DNA of 64,000 bases from Nocardia shimofusensis NBRC 100134 (GTDB lineage: Bacteria > Actinomycetota > Actinomycetes > Mycobacteriales > Mycobacteriaceae): contig NZ_BDBT01000006.1 of NCBI RefSeq assembly GCF_001613125.1, forward strand, positions 226,328-290,327. The letters are read 5' to 3'. Positions within the stretch are counted from its first letter, which is position 1, and each line of letters begins with the position of its first letter. Shown here piece by piece: positions 29,058 to 36,671 of the stretch. The translations under genes and the position numbers were made by a program. Below the pieces are notes generated by a model. It saw only the letters and a list, made by a program, of their open reading frames with translations, did no database searches and had not been told where the DNA came from.

Positions 29058-29654
29058 TCAGGCGGAGTGCTTGCGTTCGCCTTCGATCTCGTGCAAGAAG
29101 TCTTCGACCAGTGCGACAGCGTCTTCGTGCGCGGTGTCGAGGTCGAACGCCTCCTCCATGCGCAGGAGGCGGGAAATGCCCGACATCAGCAGCACCAGCG
29201 CGCCCGGAGTGTAGGCGGCGGCGCGTGGACCGCGATCGGCCAGCACTCGCGACACGATGTCGAGCTGGAGCGCGCGGAACCGCCGTGAGGATTCGGCGAT
29301 TTCGGCGCGGATCGCCTTCCTGTGGTTGGCGAGCGCGACGAATTCCATGGTCAGTGCTGTGTGCGACTGGTCGTGGATGGCTTCCCACAGCGACCACAGC
29401 GGCTGGCGGGAGGACAGGGCGTCGAGCTGACGCTGATAGCTGCGTTCGGCGCCGCGCCGGAACAGTTCGACGAACAGGTTGTCCATGTTGCCGAAGTAGT
29501 AGTAGACCAGTGCGGGATTGGCCTCGGCGCGGGCGGCCAGGCGGCGGGTGCTGACCGCGGCGTAACCCTCGGCGCGCATGATCTCCTCGGCGGCGTCGAG
29601 CAATGCGTTGCGGGTAGGCGAGTCCTGGCCGTCTGGCTCCCGAGCCGGTGTCAT
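29058..29654 (-). CDS. TetR-family transcriptional regulator
   Basis: A 198-residue regulator. The HTH is seen in ALLDAAEEIMRAEGYAAVST, RRLAARAEANPALVYYYFGN, MDNLFVELFRRGAE; the YYYFGNMDNLF ending of the DNA-binding domain is classic. The ligand domain is helical and not diagnostic. ATG 29654 begins just before the conserved core; upstream extension lacks family features. It diverges from the SDR-Rieske operon, and a perfect inverted repeat sits inside that operon's promoter, so repression of the catabolic operon and perhaps of the mce operon is the natural inference. Confidence 0.9.
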   Translation of the reverse strand: MTPAREPDGQDSPTRNALLDAAEEIMRAEGYAAVSTRRLAARAEANPALVYYYFGNMDNLFVELFRRGAERSYQRQLDALSSRQPLWSLWEAIHDQSHTALTMEFVALANHRKAIRAEIAESSRRFRALQLDIVSRVLADRGPRAAAYTPGALVLLMSGISRLLRMEEAFDLDTAHEDAVALVEDFLHEIEGERKHSA

Positions 29655-29820
29655 CTCCAGCCTCTCACTCTGGGGCCGCATGCCCGATCGTTGTGCGCAC
29701 CCTACCTCGGCAGTATCGCGGCACCGCACCCCTGGCGTGCGGCAGCGGACCCCGGAAATCGGCCGGCCGTCCTGACGCCGAGTGCGCACCGGCCGCCGGA
29801 AGTCCGCTCCCCCAGCGCCG

Positions 29821-29850
29821 TTGACAGCTGCGACGTGGGTCACGTATACC
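29821..29850 (+). promoter_or_regulatory. Promoter of the SDR-Rieske catabolic operon
   Basis: A perfect -35 hexamer TTGACA (29821-29826) is followed after 18 bases by TATACC (29845-29850) as -10. It points toward the SDR gene at 30052. This is the strongest sigma-70-type promoter match noticed in the window. Confidence 0.65.
29833..29845 (+). promoter_or_regulatory. Operator-like inverted repeat in the -35/-10 spacer
   Basis: ACGTG GGT CACGT is a perfect inverted repeat (5-bp arms, 3-bp centre) placed between the -35 and -10 of the promoter. An imperfect palindrome follows at 29850-29867 (CTTAATCACTCGCTCAAG). Binding of the adjacent TetR here would block polymerase. Confidence 0.55.
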
Positions 29851-30051
29851 TTAATCACTCGCTCAAGGCTCCGGAGCTGCGCCTACGGGCATTCCGACGC
29901 TCTGATGGTGGCAATGGGACCACCGTGTGGCCACGCGAAGAATGTGAGTGTCGCTCGTGTCATTTCCCTGTGCTGCTGCCCCGGTGAGACCGTGGCCCAC
30001 TCCCCCTGACCGCACGTTCGGCCCACTCTGGCGAGGCGAGAGGCAGATCCG

Positions 30052-30822
30052 ATGACCCCGCGCGCAGGCACTGCCGCACCGGGCCGTGTCACGGTGGTGA
30101 CGGGCGGCGCATCCGGGATGGGAGTGTCGATCTGTCAGTTGATGGCTGCGAACGGGTACCGGGTCGCCGTGCTCGACATCGACGGCGGCGGGGCCCAGCG
30201 CATCGCCGAGGGCATTCGTGCTCGCGGCGGCACGGCCATCGCCTGTGAAGCCGATGTCACCGACCGAGCGGCCGTGGACGACGCGCTGCGCAAGGTTCGC
30301 GCCGAGTTCGGCCCGGTCGAAATCCTGGTCACCAGTGCTGGTTTGGTCGGGTTCTCGCCCTTCACCGAGATCTCGGCGCAGGCGTGGAACCGGCTGATCG
30401 ACGTCAATCTGAACGGTGTCTTCCATTGCGTCCAGGCCGCGATACCGGACATGATCGCGGCAGGCTGGGGACGCATCGTGACCATCTCGTCCTCGAGCGC
30501 CCAACGCGGCTCCCCGGGCATGGTGCACTACACGGCCGCCAAGGGCGCCGTGGTGGCGATGACCAAGGGCCTGGCGCGCGAATACGCAGCCGCCGGCATC
30601 ACCGTGAACACCATCCCGCCATCGGGAATCGACACCCCTATGCAGCGGCAATCGCAGGCGGCCGGACACCTGCCCGACGACTCCGTCATGGCCCGCGCCA
30701 TCCCGGTCGGACATCTGGGCACCGGCGAGGACATCGCCGCGGCCTGCCTGTTCCTGTGCTCCGAGGCAGCCGGCTACATCACCGGGCAGGTGCTGGGCGT
30801 GAACGGCGGGTCGGTCATTTGA
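30052..30822 (+). CDS. Short-chain dehydrogenase/reductase
   Basis: A 256-residue classical SDR, NAD(P)(H)-dependent. Seen: cofactor loop VTGGASGMG, acidic residue in VLDID after the second strand (suggesting NAD+ preference), the NAG-like motif as SAG, catalytic Ser near 147 in TISSSSA, Tyr160 and Lys164 in YTAAK, and the C-terminal GYITGQVLGVNGG. It probably oxidises an alcohol or reduces a ketone of the substrate handled by the downstream oxygenases. It is first in the catabolic operon, 88 bp before the first Rieske gene. Confidence 0.92.
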   Translation: MTPRAGTAAPGRVTVVTGGASGMGVSICQLMAANGYRVAVLDIDGGGAQRIAEGIRARGGTAIACEADVTDRAAVDDALRKVRAEFGPVEILVTSAGLVGFSPFTEISAQAWNRLIDVNLNGVFHCVQAAIPDMIAAGWGRIVTISSSSAQRGSPGMVHYTAAKGAVVAMTKGLAREYAAAGITVNTIPPSGIDTPMQRQSQAAGHLPDDSVMARAIPVGHLGTGEDIAAACLFLCSEAAGYITGQVLGVNGGSVI

Positions 30823-30910
30823 CGCCCCCGGTCCCCCGGCAGGATCCGCCGCCGCAGTTCGACCACGACCACACCCGAACCCCTTCACGACCGGAAGCGG
30901 AGGAACGACC

Positions 30911-32206
30911 GTGAGCGCACCAGCGAAACCCCGTCAATGGCCCAGACCCGCCGAAGGCACGTGGACACAGCATTACCCGGAGCTGGGAACCGGAATGATG
31001 TCGTTCGAGGATTCGGTGTCGCCGGAGTTCTTCGAACTCGAACGCGAGGCCATCTTCAAGCGCGCTTGGCTCAATGTCGGCCGCGTCGAACAGCTTCCCC
31101 GCACGGGCAGCTACTTCACCAAGGAACTCGACGTCGTACGGACCTCGATCATCGTGGCTCGTGACCGCGACGGGAGCATCAACGCCTTCCACAATGTGTG
31201 CCGCCATCGCGGGAACAAACTGGTGTGGAACGAATTCCCGCGCGCGGAGGACGCCGGAACCTGCCGCCAGTTCACCTGCAAGTACCACGGCTGGCGTTAC
31301 GGTCTGGACGGGTCGTTGGCGTTCGTGCAGCAGCCGGACGAGTTCTTCGATCTGGACGAGAAGGATCTGTCGCTGGTTCGGGTGCACTGCGAGGTGTGGT
31401 CCGGATTCATCTTCGTCAACCTCGCCGCCGAGCCGCGCCAGACCCTGCGGGAATTCCTCGGGCCGATGATCACCGGACTGGACGGCTATCCGTTCGAGAA
31501 GATGACCGAGTGGTACGAATTCCGGGCCGACAACCAGAGCAACTGGAAATTGTTCGCCGACGCCTTCCAGGAGTACTACCACGTGCCCGGCCTGCACTCC
31601 CAGCAGGTGCCCAGCGGAGTGCGCACCCCCGGTAAAGGGTTCGAATGCGCGCACTTCCAGGTCGACGGTCCGCACCGGATGGTGTCCACCGGCGGCCCCC
31701 GGCGCTGGACGCTGCCCGCGGAGTTCATGTATCCGATCGAGCGGCTCACCCGCAGCGGGCTGGTCGGTCCGTGGGAATCACCCGACATCGGGACACCGCC
31801 GCCGGGACTCAACCCCGGCCGGGTCGAGCCGTGGGGCATCGACAATTTCCAGATCTTCCCCAATATCGAGATCCTCATCTACCGCGGCTGGTATCTGCTC
31901 TACCGGTACTGGCCGACCTCCTACAACAGCCACCGCTTCGAGGGAATGCTGTGTTTCCAGCCTGCCCGCACGGTGCGTGAGCGCGTCGAACACGAAGTCG
32001 CCTCGGTGGTGTTCAAGGAATTCGCCTTGCAGGACGCGGGCATGCTGACCGGCACCCAGACCGCGCTGGAATCGGCCTACCGCACCGCCGGTGTGACCCA
32101 TTTCCCGGTCAACGACCAGGAAATCCTGGTGCGGCACTTCCACAAGACGGTCGCCGACTGGGTCGATCAACACCTCGCCGAACTCGCCGGAACGGAGGCC
32201 CGATGA
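30911..32206 (+). CDS. Rieske non-heme iron oxygenase, alpha subunit (copy 1)
   Basis: A 431-residue ring-hydroxylating-type oxygenase. The Rieske [2Fe-2S] ligands are Cys97, His99 (CRHRGNKLVW) and Cys123, His126 (CKYHGW), with a longer than usual spacing between the pairs. The mononuclear iron site is seen as Asp217, His224 and His229 in DAFQEYYHVPGLH. GTG 30911 has GGAGGA 7 bases upstream. No beta subunit, ferredoxin or reductase gene is nearby, so electrons must come from elsewhere. Its stop overlaps the start of a 111-residue protein that recurs after the second Rieske gene. Substrate unknown; the setting suggests hydroxylation or demethylation of a hydrophobic compound. Confidence 0.92.
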   Translation: MSAPAKPRQWPRPAEGTWTQHYPELGTGMMSFEDSVSPEFFELEREAIFKRAWLNVGRVEQLPRTGSYFTKELDVVRTSIIVARDRDGSINAFHNVCRHRGNKLVWNEFPRAEDAGTCRQFTCKYHGWRYGLDGSLAFVQQPDEFFDLDEKDLSLVRVHCEVWSGFIFVNLAAEPRQTLREFLGPMITGLDGYPFEKMTEWYEFRADNQSNWKLFADAFQEYYHVPGLHSQQVPSGVRTPGKGFECAHFQVDGPHRMVSTGGPRRWTLPAEFMYPIERLTRSGLVGPWESPDIGTPPPGLNPGRVEPWGIDNFQIFPNIEILIYRGWYLLYRYWPTSYNSHRFEGMLCFQPARTVRERVEHEVASVVFKEFALQDAGMLTGTQTALESAYRTAGVTHFPVNDQEILVRHFHKTVADWVDQHLAELAGTEAR

Positions 32207-32538
32207 CCGACACCCTGCTGCCGACAGCGTTCCTCGATCTCGAGCCGTTCGCCGAGACCTGGTGCCTGCCCACCGAAAACGAACGCTACGCGCGCCGGCT
32301 GAAGACACCGATGCCGCAGATGCGCGAGTTCTACGACGCCTGCTTTCCGCGGGTGGACGACGCCATCACCTACTGCGACAAGTTCCCCCTCGACGAGCTG
32401 CCCGAAGACGCGCTCAACCTGCTGCACCTGGTGTATTCGCTGGTGATGGTCGCGATGGCGATCGAGATCTTCCAGCAGGCCACACCCGTCGACAGCGCCG
32501 ACGCCGAACTCGAACGTATCGCCGAACCATGGCCGTGA
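32203..32538 (+). CDS. Small Rieske-associated protein (copy 1), function unknown
   Basis: A 111-residue protein that I do not recognise. It starts with LLPTAFLDLEPFAETWCL and has the shared core AITYCDKFPLDELPEDALNL, then a hydrophobic helix LLHLVYSLVMVAMAIEIF. Its ATG overlaps the Rieske stop as ATGA. The related protein at 34705-35040 shares WCL, ERY, YCDKF and PEDA-NL blocks and the same position after a Rieske gene. It could be a small partner or stabilising subunit of the oxygenase. It is too short and too different to be a standard beta subunit (about 160-190 residues). Confidence 0.8.
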   Translation: MTDTLLPTAFLDLEPFAETWCLPTENERYARRLKTPMPQMREFYDACFPRVDDAITYCDKFPLDELPEDALNLLHLVYSLVMVAMAIEIFQQATPVDSADAELERIAEPWP

Positions 32539-32563
32539 ACGACGGCCGAAAAGGACTCCTGCC

Positions 32564-33403
32564 ATGACGATCACGATCGACGAACTCAGCGACACCGTCG
32601 GCGCCGAGGTGCGCGGCGTGTGGGCCGAGACCCTGCTCACCGACGAGTCCCTGCCCGAAGTGGTTCTCGACGCCCTGGAGGAGCACGGGGTGCTCGTCTT
32701 CCGCGACCTGCATCTGGACCCGCGCACCCAGGTTGAATTCTGTCGCAAACTCGGCGAGGTCGACACCTCACCGGGCCACCATCCCGTGCCCGGCATCTAC
32801 CGGGTCAGTCTGGATACCAGCAAGAACTCGTCGGCGAGCTATCTGCGCGCGACGTTCGACTGGCATATCGACGGCTGTACGCCCGAGGACGACGCCTACC
32901 CGCAGAAAGCCACGATGCTCAGCGCGAGGGCGGTCGCCCCCAGCGGTGGCGAGACCGAATTCGCCAGCACGTATCGGGCATTCGACGATCTCGGCACCGC
33001 CGAACGCGACCACCTCACGCCGCTGCGGGTCGTGCACACACTCGAGGCGTCCCAGCGACTGGTCACCCCCGAACCCACACCGGAGCAGCTCGAGGCATGG
33101 CGGCGACGCCCGGCCAAGGAACACCCGCTGGTCTGGACCCACAAGTCCGGGCGCCGATCCCTCGTACTCGGCGCCTCCACCGATCACATCGTCGGCATGG
33201 AACCCGAGCGCAGCCGCGCGCTGCTCGACGATCTGCTGCGCCGCTGCACCGCGCCCGAGCGTGTGTACCGGCACGAGTGGGCGGTGGGCGACACGGTGAT
33301 ATGGGACAACCGCGGGGTGATCCACCGCGCCGCCCCCTATCCGGTGGATTCGCCGCGAGAGATGTTGCGCACCACCGTGCTCGGTGAAGAACCGATCGAA
33401 TAG
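32564..33403 (+). CDS. TauD/TfdA-family Fe(II)/2-oxoglutarate dioxygenase
   Basis: A 279-residue oxygenase. The facial triad is His101 and Asp103 (WHIDG) with His254 (VIHRAAPYP), and the 2-oxoglutarate-binding arginine is in REMLRTTV. Residues VLVFRDLHLDPRTQVEFCRK match the family N-terminus. It lies between the two Rieske modules, 25 bp after the first small protein and 30 bp before the second Rieske gene, so the three oxygenases are co-transcribed. The reaction is probably hydroxylation or C-heteroatom cleavage of a pathway intermediate; the substrate is not predictable. Confidence 0.9.
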   Translation: MTITIDELSDTVGAEVRGVWAETLLTDESLPEVVLDALEEHGVLVFRDLHLDPRTQVEFCRKLGEVDTSPGHHPVPGIYRVSLDTSKNSSASYLRATFDWHIDGCTPEDDAYPQKATMLSARAVAPSGGETEFASTYRAFDDLGTAERDHLTPLRVVHTLEASQRLVTPEPTPEQLEAWRRRPAKEHPLVWTHKSGRRSLVLGASTDHIVGMEPERSRALLDDLLRRCTAPERVYRHEWAVGDTVIWDNRGVIHRAAPYPVDSPREMLRTTVLGEEPIE

Positions 33404-33433
33404 CCCACATACCGAACGTTCCAGGAGTCACCC

Positions 33434-34708
33434 ATGCCTCGTTGGCCCAAGCCCGCCGAGGGCAGCTGGACCCAGCACTATCCCGAACTGGGCACCGCGC
33501 CCATGTCCTACGAGGACTCCATCTCGCCGGAGTTCTTCGACCTCGAGCGTACGGCCATCTTCAAACGCGCCTGGCTCAATGTCGGCCGCGTCGAGCAATT
33601 GCCCCGCACCGGAAGCTATTTCACCAAGGAGATCCACGCCGCGCACACCTCGGTCATCGTCGCCCGCGACCGCGACGGCACGATACGGGCGTTCCACAAC
33701 ATCTGCCGCCACCGCGGCAACAAACTCGTCTGGGACGAATTTCCCAACGCGGAGACCTCGGGCACCTGCCGCCAGTTCACCTGCAAGTACCACGGCTGGC
33801 GCTACGGCCTCGACGGTGGCCTGACCTTCGTGCAGCAGGAGGAGGAATTCTTCGACCTCGACAAGAACAGCCTCGGTTTGGCCGGCGTGGCGTGCGAGGT
33901 GTGGTCGGGCTTCATCTTCGTCAACCTCGATCGCGAGCCCCGCCAGTCGCTGACCGAATTCCTCGGCCCCATGATCACCGATCTCGACGGCTATCCCTTC
34001 GGGGAACTCACCGAGCGCTACAGCTACCGAACCGAAGTCGGCGCGAACTGGAAGCTCTACATGGATGCCTTCCAGGAGTTCTACCACGCACCGGTGCTGC
34101 ACGGAAAACAGACACCCGACAATTTCTCCGTCGCCGCGCAGCAGGCCGGATTCGAGGCGCCGCACTACCGATTGGAGGGCCCGCACCGGCTGGTCAGCAC
34201 CTCCGGCGTGGTCACCTGGGAACTGGACCCCACCATGCGCAAACCCATGGAGGACATCACCCGCAGTGGATTGTTCGGCCCCTGGGACGTCCCGGATCTG
34301 GGCCCGATGCCCAAGGGGCTCAATCCGGCCGGCTGCGATCCGTGGGGGCTCGACTCGTTCCAGCTGTGGCCCAATTTCGTGATCCTCATCTGGTCCGGCG
34401 GCTGGTATCTGACCTACCACTACTGGCCGACCTCGCACAACAGCCACATCTTCGAAGGCAACCTGTACTTCCCACCCGCCCGTACCCCCCGCGACCGCGT
34501 CGCCCACGAGATGGCCGCGGTCACCTTCAAAGAGTATGGATTGCAGGATTCCTCGACGTTGGAAGCGACTCAGCTCATGCTCGAGTCCCGTGCGGTTACC
34601 ACCTTCCCGCTCAACGATCAGGAGATCCTGCTGCGGCACCTGCACAAGGTCGCCGCCGACTGGGTCGGCGACTACCAGCGCGAACGCGCGGAGGGAGCAC
34701 AGGCATGA
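33434..34708 (+). CDS. Rieske non-heme iron oxygenase, alpha subunit (copy 2)
   Basis: A 424-residue paralogue of the gene at 30911. Rieske ligands are in CRHRGNKLVWDEF and CKYHGWRYGLDGG; the iron site is in DAFQEFYHAPVLHGKQ. The N-terminus (WTQHYPELGTAPMSYEDSIS) and long blocks such as IFKRAWLNVGRVEQLPRTGS are nearly identical to copy 1, and the DNA is visibly similar too, so this is a tandem duplication with the TauD gene between copies. AGGAG (33423-33427) lies 6 bases before the ATG. Differences around the second His and the C-terminal half suggest another substrate or position. Confidence 0.92.
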   Translation: MPRWPKPAEGSWTQHYPELGTAPMSYEDSISPEFFDLERTAIFKRAWLNVGRVEQLPRTGSYFTKEIHAAHTSVIVARDRDGTIRAFHNICRHRGNKLVWDEFPNAETSGTCRQFTCKYHGWRYGLDGGLTFVQQEEEFFDLDKNSLGLAGVACEVWSGFIFVNLDREPRQSLTEFLGPMITDLDGYPFGELTERYSYRTEVGANWKLYMDAFQEFYHAPVLHGKQTPDNFSVAAQQAGFEAPHYRLEGPHRLVSTSGVVTWELDPTMRKPMEDITRSGLFGPWDVPDLGPMPKGLNPAGCDPWGLDSFQLWPNFVILIWSGGWYLTYHYWPTSHNSHIFEGNLYFPPARTPRDRVAHEMAAVTFKEYGLQDSSTLEATQLMLESRAVTTFPLNDQEILLRHLHKVAADWVGDYQRERAEGAQA

Positions 34709-35040
34709 GCACGTCGTTGTTGCCACCGGAATTCGCGGATCTGGAATCGTTCGCCCCGCGGTGGTGTCTTTCCACCGAAACCGAGCGATACGACGCGCGG
34801 CTGAACAGTTCCATGGAGGAGATGCAGCGGTTCTACGACGCGATCACTCCCAGGGCCGAGGACGCGATCGCCTACTGCGACAAATTCGCCGTCGACGATA
34901 TGCCCGAGGACGCGCGAAATCTGATGTATCTGCTCTACTCGATGATCCAGGTGTCCTTTCCGGTCGAGGTGTGGAGCCAACCCCGCATTCCCGACACCGG
35001 GGCGGCGTCGCTGACCTGTGTGATCGAGCCGCCGTTGTGA
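34705..35040 (+). CDS. Small Rieske-associated protein (copy 2), function unknown
   Basis: A 111-residue paralogue of the small protein at 32203, with the same length. Shared blocks: LLPPEFADLESFAPRWCLST, ERYDARL, FYDAITPRAEDAIAYCDKF, PEDARNLMYLLYSMI. ATG 34705 overlaps the Rieske stop (ATGA), exactly as in copy 1. Conservation of one Cys in WCL and one in YCDKF is notable. No known domain is recognised. The repeated gene order argues that it is a functional partner of the Rieske subunit. Confidence 0.8.
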   Translation: MSTSLLPPEFADLESFAPRWCLSTETERYDARLNSSMEEMQRFYDAITPRAEDAIAYCDKFAVDDMPEDARNLMYLLYSMIQVSFPVEVWSQPRIPDTGAASLTCVIEPPL

Positions 35041-36281
35041 GCGGGCACCGAGTCGTCCTGCGCGCGGCCGGGTGGGTCGACGTCGAGACCGGCCACAGGC
35101 ACACGCCCGCGGTGATCGTGATCGAGGGCAACCGTATCGTCGCCGTCGACCCGCCACAGCCACCGCCGGACGCCCAGGTGATCGATCTGGGCGAGCTCAC
35201 CCTGCTGCCCGGGTTGATGGATATGGAGATCAACCTGCTCATCGGCGGACCCGACACCCCGACCGGGTTGCCGAACCCGATGCACGGCGTTCAGGACGAC
35301 CCCGTCTACCGCACCTTGCGGGCTACCGTGAACGCGCGCACCACCTTGCACGCGGGGTTCACCACCGTCCGAAACCTCGGCCTCATGGTGAAAACCGGCG
35401 GTTATCTGCTGGACGTCGACCTGCACCGGGCCATCGAGCAGGGCTGGTGCGAAGGTCCGCGCATCGTGGGGGCAGGGCACGCCATCACACCGACCGGCGG
35501 CCACCTGGACCCGACCATGTTCCAGCGTCTGGCCCCGCACATCATGCCGATCGGCGTGGAGGAAGGGCGCGCCAACGGGGTACCGCAGGTCCGCGAATCG
35601 GTGCGCTACCAGATCAAATACGGCGCCGAGGTCATCAAGATCTCCGCCTCCGGCGGCGTCATGTCGCACGGCACCCTCGCCGGAGCCCAGCAGTACTCCG
35701 ACGAGGAGCTGTCCGCGATCGTCGACGAAGCCCACCGCGCGGGTGTGCGGGTCGCCGCCCACGCCCACGGCGACGCGGGCATCCGCGCCTGCATCCGTGC
35801 CGGGGTGGACTGCATCGAACACGGGTCACTGGCAAGCGAGGACACCATCGCCATGATGGTCGACCACGGCACTTTCCTCGTCCCGACCAGCTATCTGTCC
35901 GAGGGGCTCGACGTCTCCAAAGCCGCACCCGCACTACGGAAGAAGGCCGCCGAGGTCTTTCCCAGGGCCCGCGAAACGCTGCGCAAAGCCATCGCGGCGG
36001 GAGTCAGGATCGCCTGCGGCACCGACGCTCCCGCCGTGCCACACGGCGACAACGCCAAGGAGCTCTGGGCATTGGTCGACCGCGGCATGACACCGGCACA
36101 AGCCCTGCGCGCGGCCACCGTCACCAGCGCCGAACTCATCGATGCCGACGACCGCGGCCGTCTGGCCCCCGGACTGCTCGCCGACATCATCGCCGTCCCC
36201 GGCGACCCGACCGCCGACATCACCACCGTCCAGGACGTGCGATTCGTCATGAAGGACGGCCGGATATGCAAACACATGTGA
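35037..36281 (+). CDS. Amidohydrolase-superfamily protein lacking the HxH motif
   Basis: A 414-residue TIM-barrel amidohydrolase of the imidazolonepropionase/Xaa-Pro dipeptidase-like group. GTG 35037 overlaps the preceding stop (GTGA). Where the family has LPGLIDxHxH, this has LLPGLMDMEINLLIGG: both metal-binding histidines are replaced, by Glu and Asn. Other ligands appear kept: Lys in AEVIKISASGGV (carboxylated lysine candidate), His in VAAHAHGDAG, His in CIEHGS, and Asp in CGTDAPA. It may bind one metal or use a changed site. It is in the Rieske operon and could hydrolyse a lactone, amide or imide intermediate; that is inference. Confidence 0.85.
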   Translation: MSGHRVVLRAAGWVDVETGHRHTPAVIVIEGNRIVAVDPPQPPPDAQVIDLGELTLLPGLMDMEINLLIGGPDTPTGLPNPMHGVQDDPVYRTLRATVNARTTLHAGFTTVRNLGLMVKTGGYLLDVDLHRAIEQGWCEGPRIVGAGHAITPTGGHLDPTMFQRLAPHIMPIGVEEGRANGVPQVRESVRYQIKYGAEVIKISASGGVMSHGTLAGAQQYSDEELSAIVDEAHRAGVRVAAHAHGDAGIRACIRAGVDCIEHGSLASEDTIAMMVDHGTFLVPTSYLSEGLDVSKAAPALRKKAAEVFPRARETLRKAIAAGVRIACGTDAPAVPHGDNAKELWALVDRGMTPAQALRAATVTSAELIDADDRGRLAPGLLADIIAVPGDPTADITTVQDVRFVMKDGRICKHM

Positions 36282-36330
36282 CCCGCACGGCCGGAAACTC
36301 TGGGCCGTCACGAACCTGAGGAGTTGTTCG

Positions 36331-36651
36331 ATGGACAAGGGAATTCTGCTCGTCGAGTCGCAGCCGATCTCGGCACAAGCCGCCCAGGCATACCACCGCT
36401 GGTACGACGAGATCCACATGAAGGAGATGCTCGGCATCGAAGGACTGGTCGCGGCCCGCCGCTTCGCGCCCGTGACCGGAGAGGGGCAATTCGTCGCGGT
36501 CTACGAGATCGAAGCCGACGATATCGCGCACGTGCAGGCGAGATTGGCCGAGATCACGAAAGCCGGAGGATTCACCGCGCCGGTCGGACTCCGCACCGAC
36601 CCGCCGCCGACCGTGCGTTTCTATCGCGACATCAGCGCGCACTCGGTGTGA
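36331..36651 (+). CDS. EthD-like dimeric alpha/beta-barrel protein
   Basis: A 106-residue protein with a ferredoxin-like barrel pattern. The segment AYHRWYDEIHMKEMLGIEGL, with its WYxxIHxxEML motif, and VAARRFAPV are typical of EthD/DUF4286-type small proteins seen in oxygenase and degradation operons. GAGGAG precedes the ATG by 7 bases. Such proteins act as accessory factors or small cyclases/decarboxylases; no catalytic role can be assigned here. It is downstream of the amidohydrolase in the same operon. Confidence 0.75.
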   Translation: MDKGILLVESQPISAQAAQAYHRWYDEIHMKEMLGIEGLVAARRFAPVTGEGQFVAVYEIEADDIAHVQARLAEITKAGGFTAPVGLRTDPPPTVRFYRDISAHSV

Positions 36652-36671
36652 CGGACGGGCGCGGCATATCC

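Larger units (their letters stand above)
29655..30051. other. Divergent regulatory interval between TetR and SDR genes
   Basis: No gene is seen in these 397 bases. The right half contains the promoter and operator-like repeats described separately (29821-29867), leaving a 5' leader of nearly 200 bases before the SDR start. The left half, next to the TetR start, shows nothing specific. Confidence 0.6.

Noticed and set aside
28754..29554. Plus-strand frame opposite the TetR gene and its downstream gap
   Set aside because: Arg/Ala-rich without motifs; overlaps the well-supported TetR gene.
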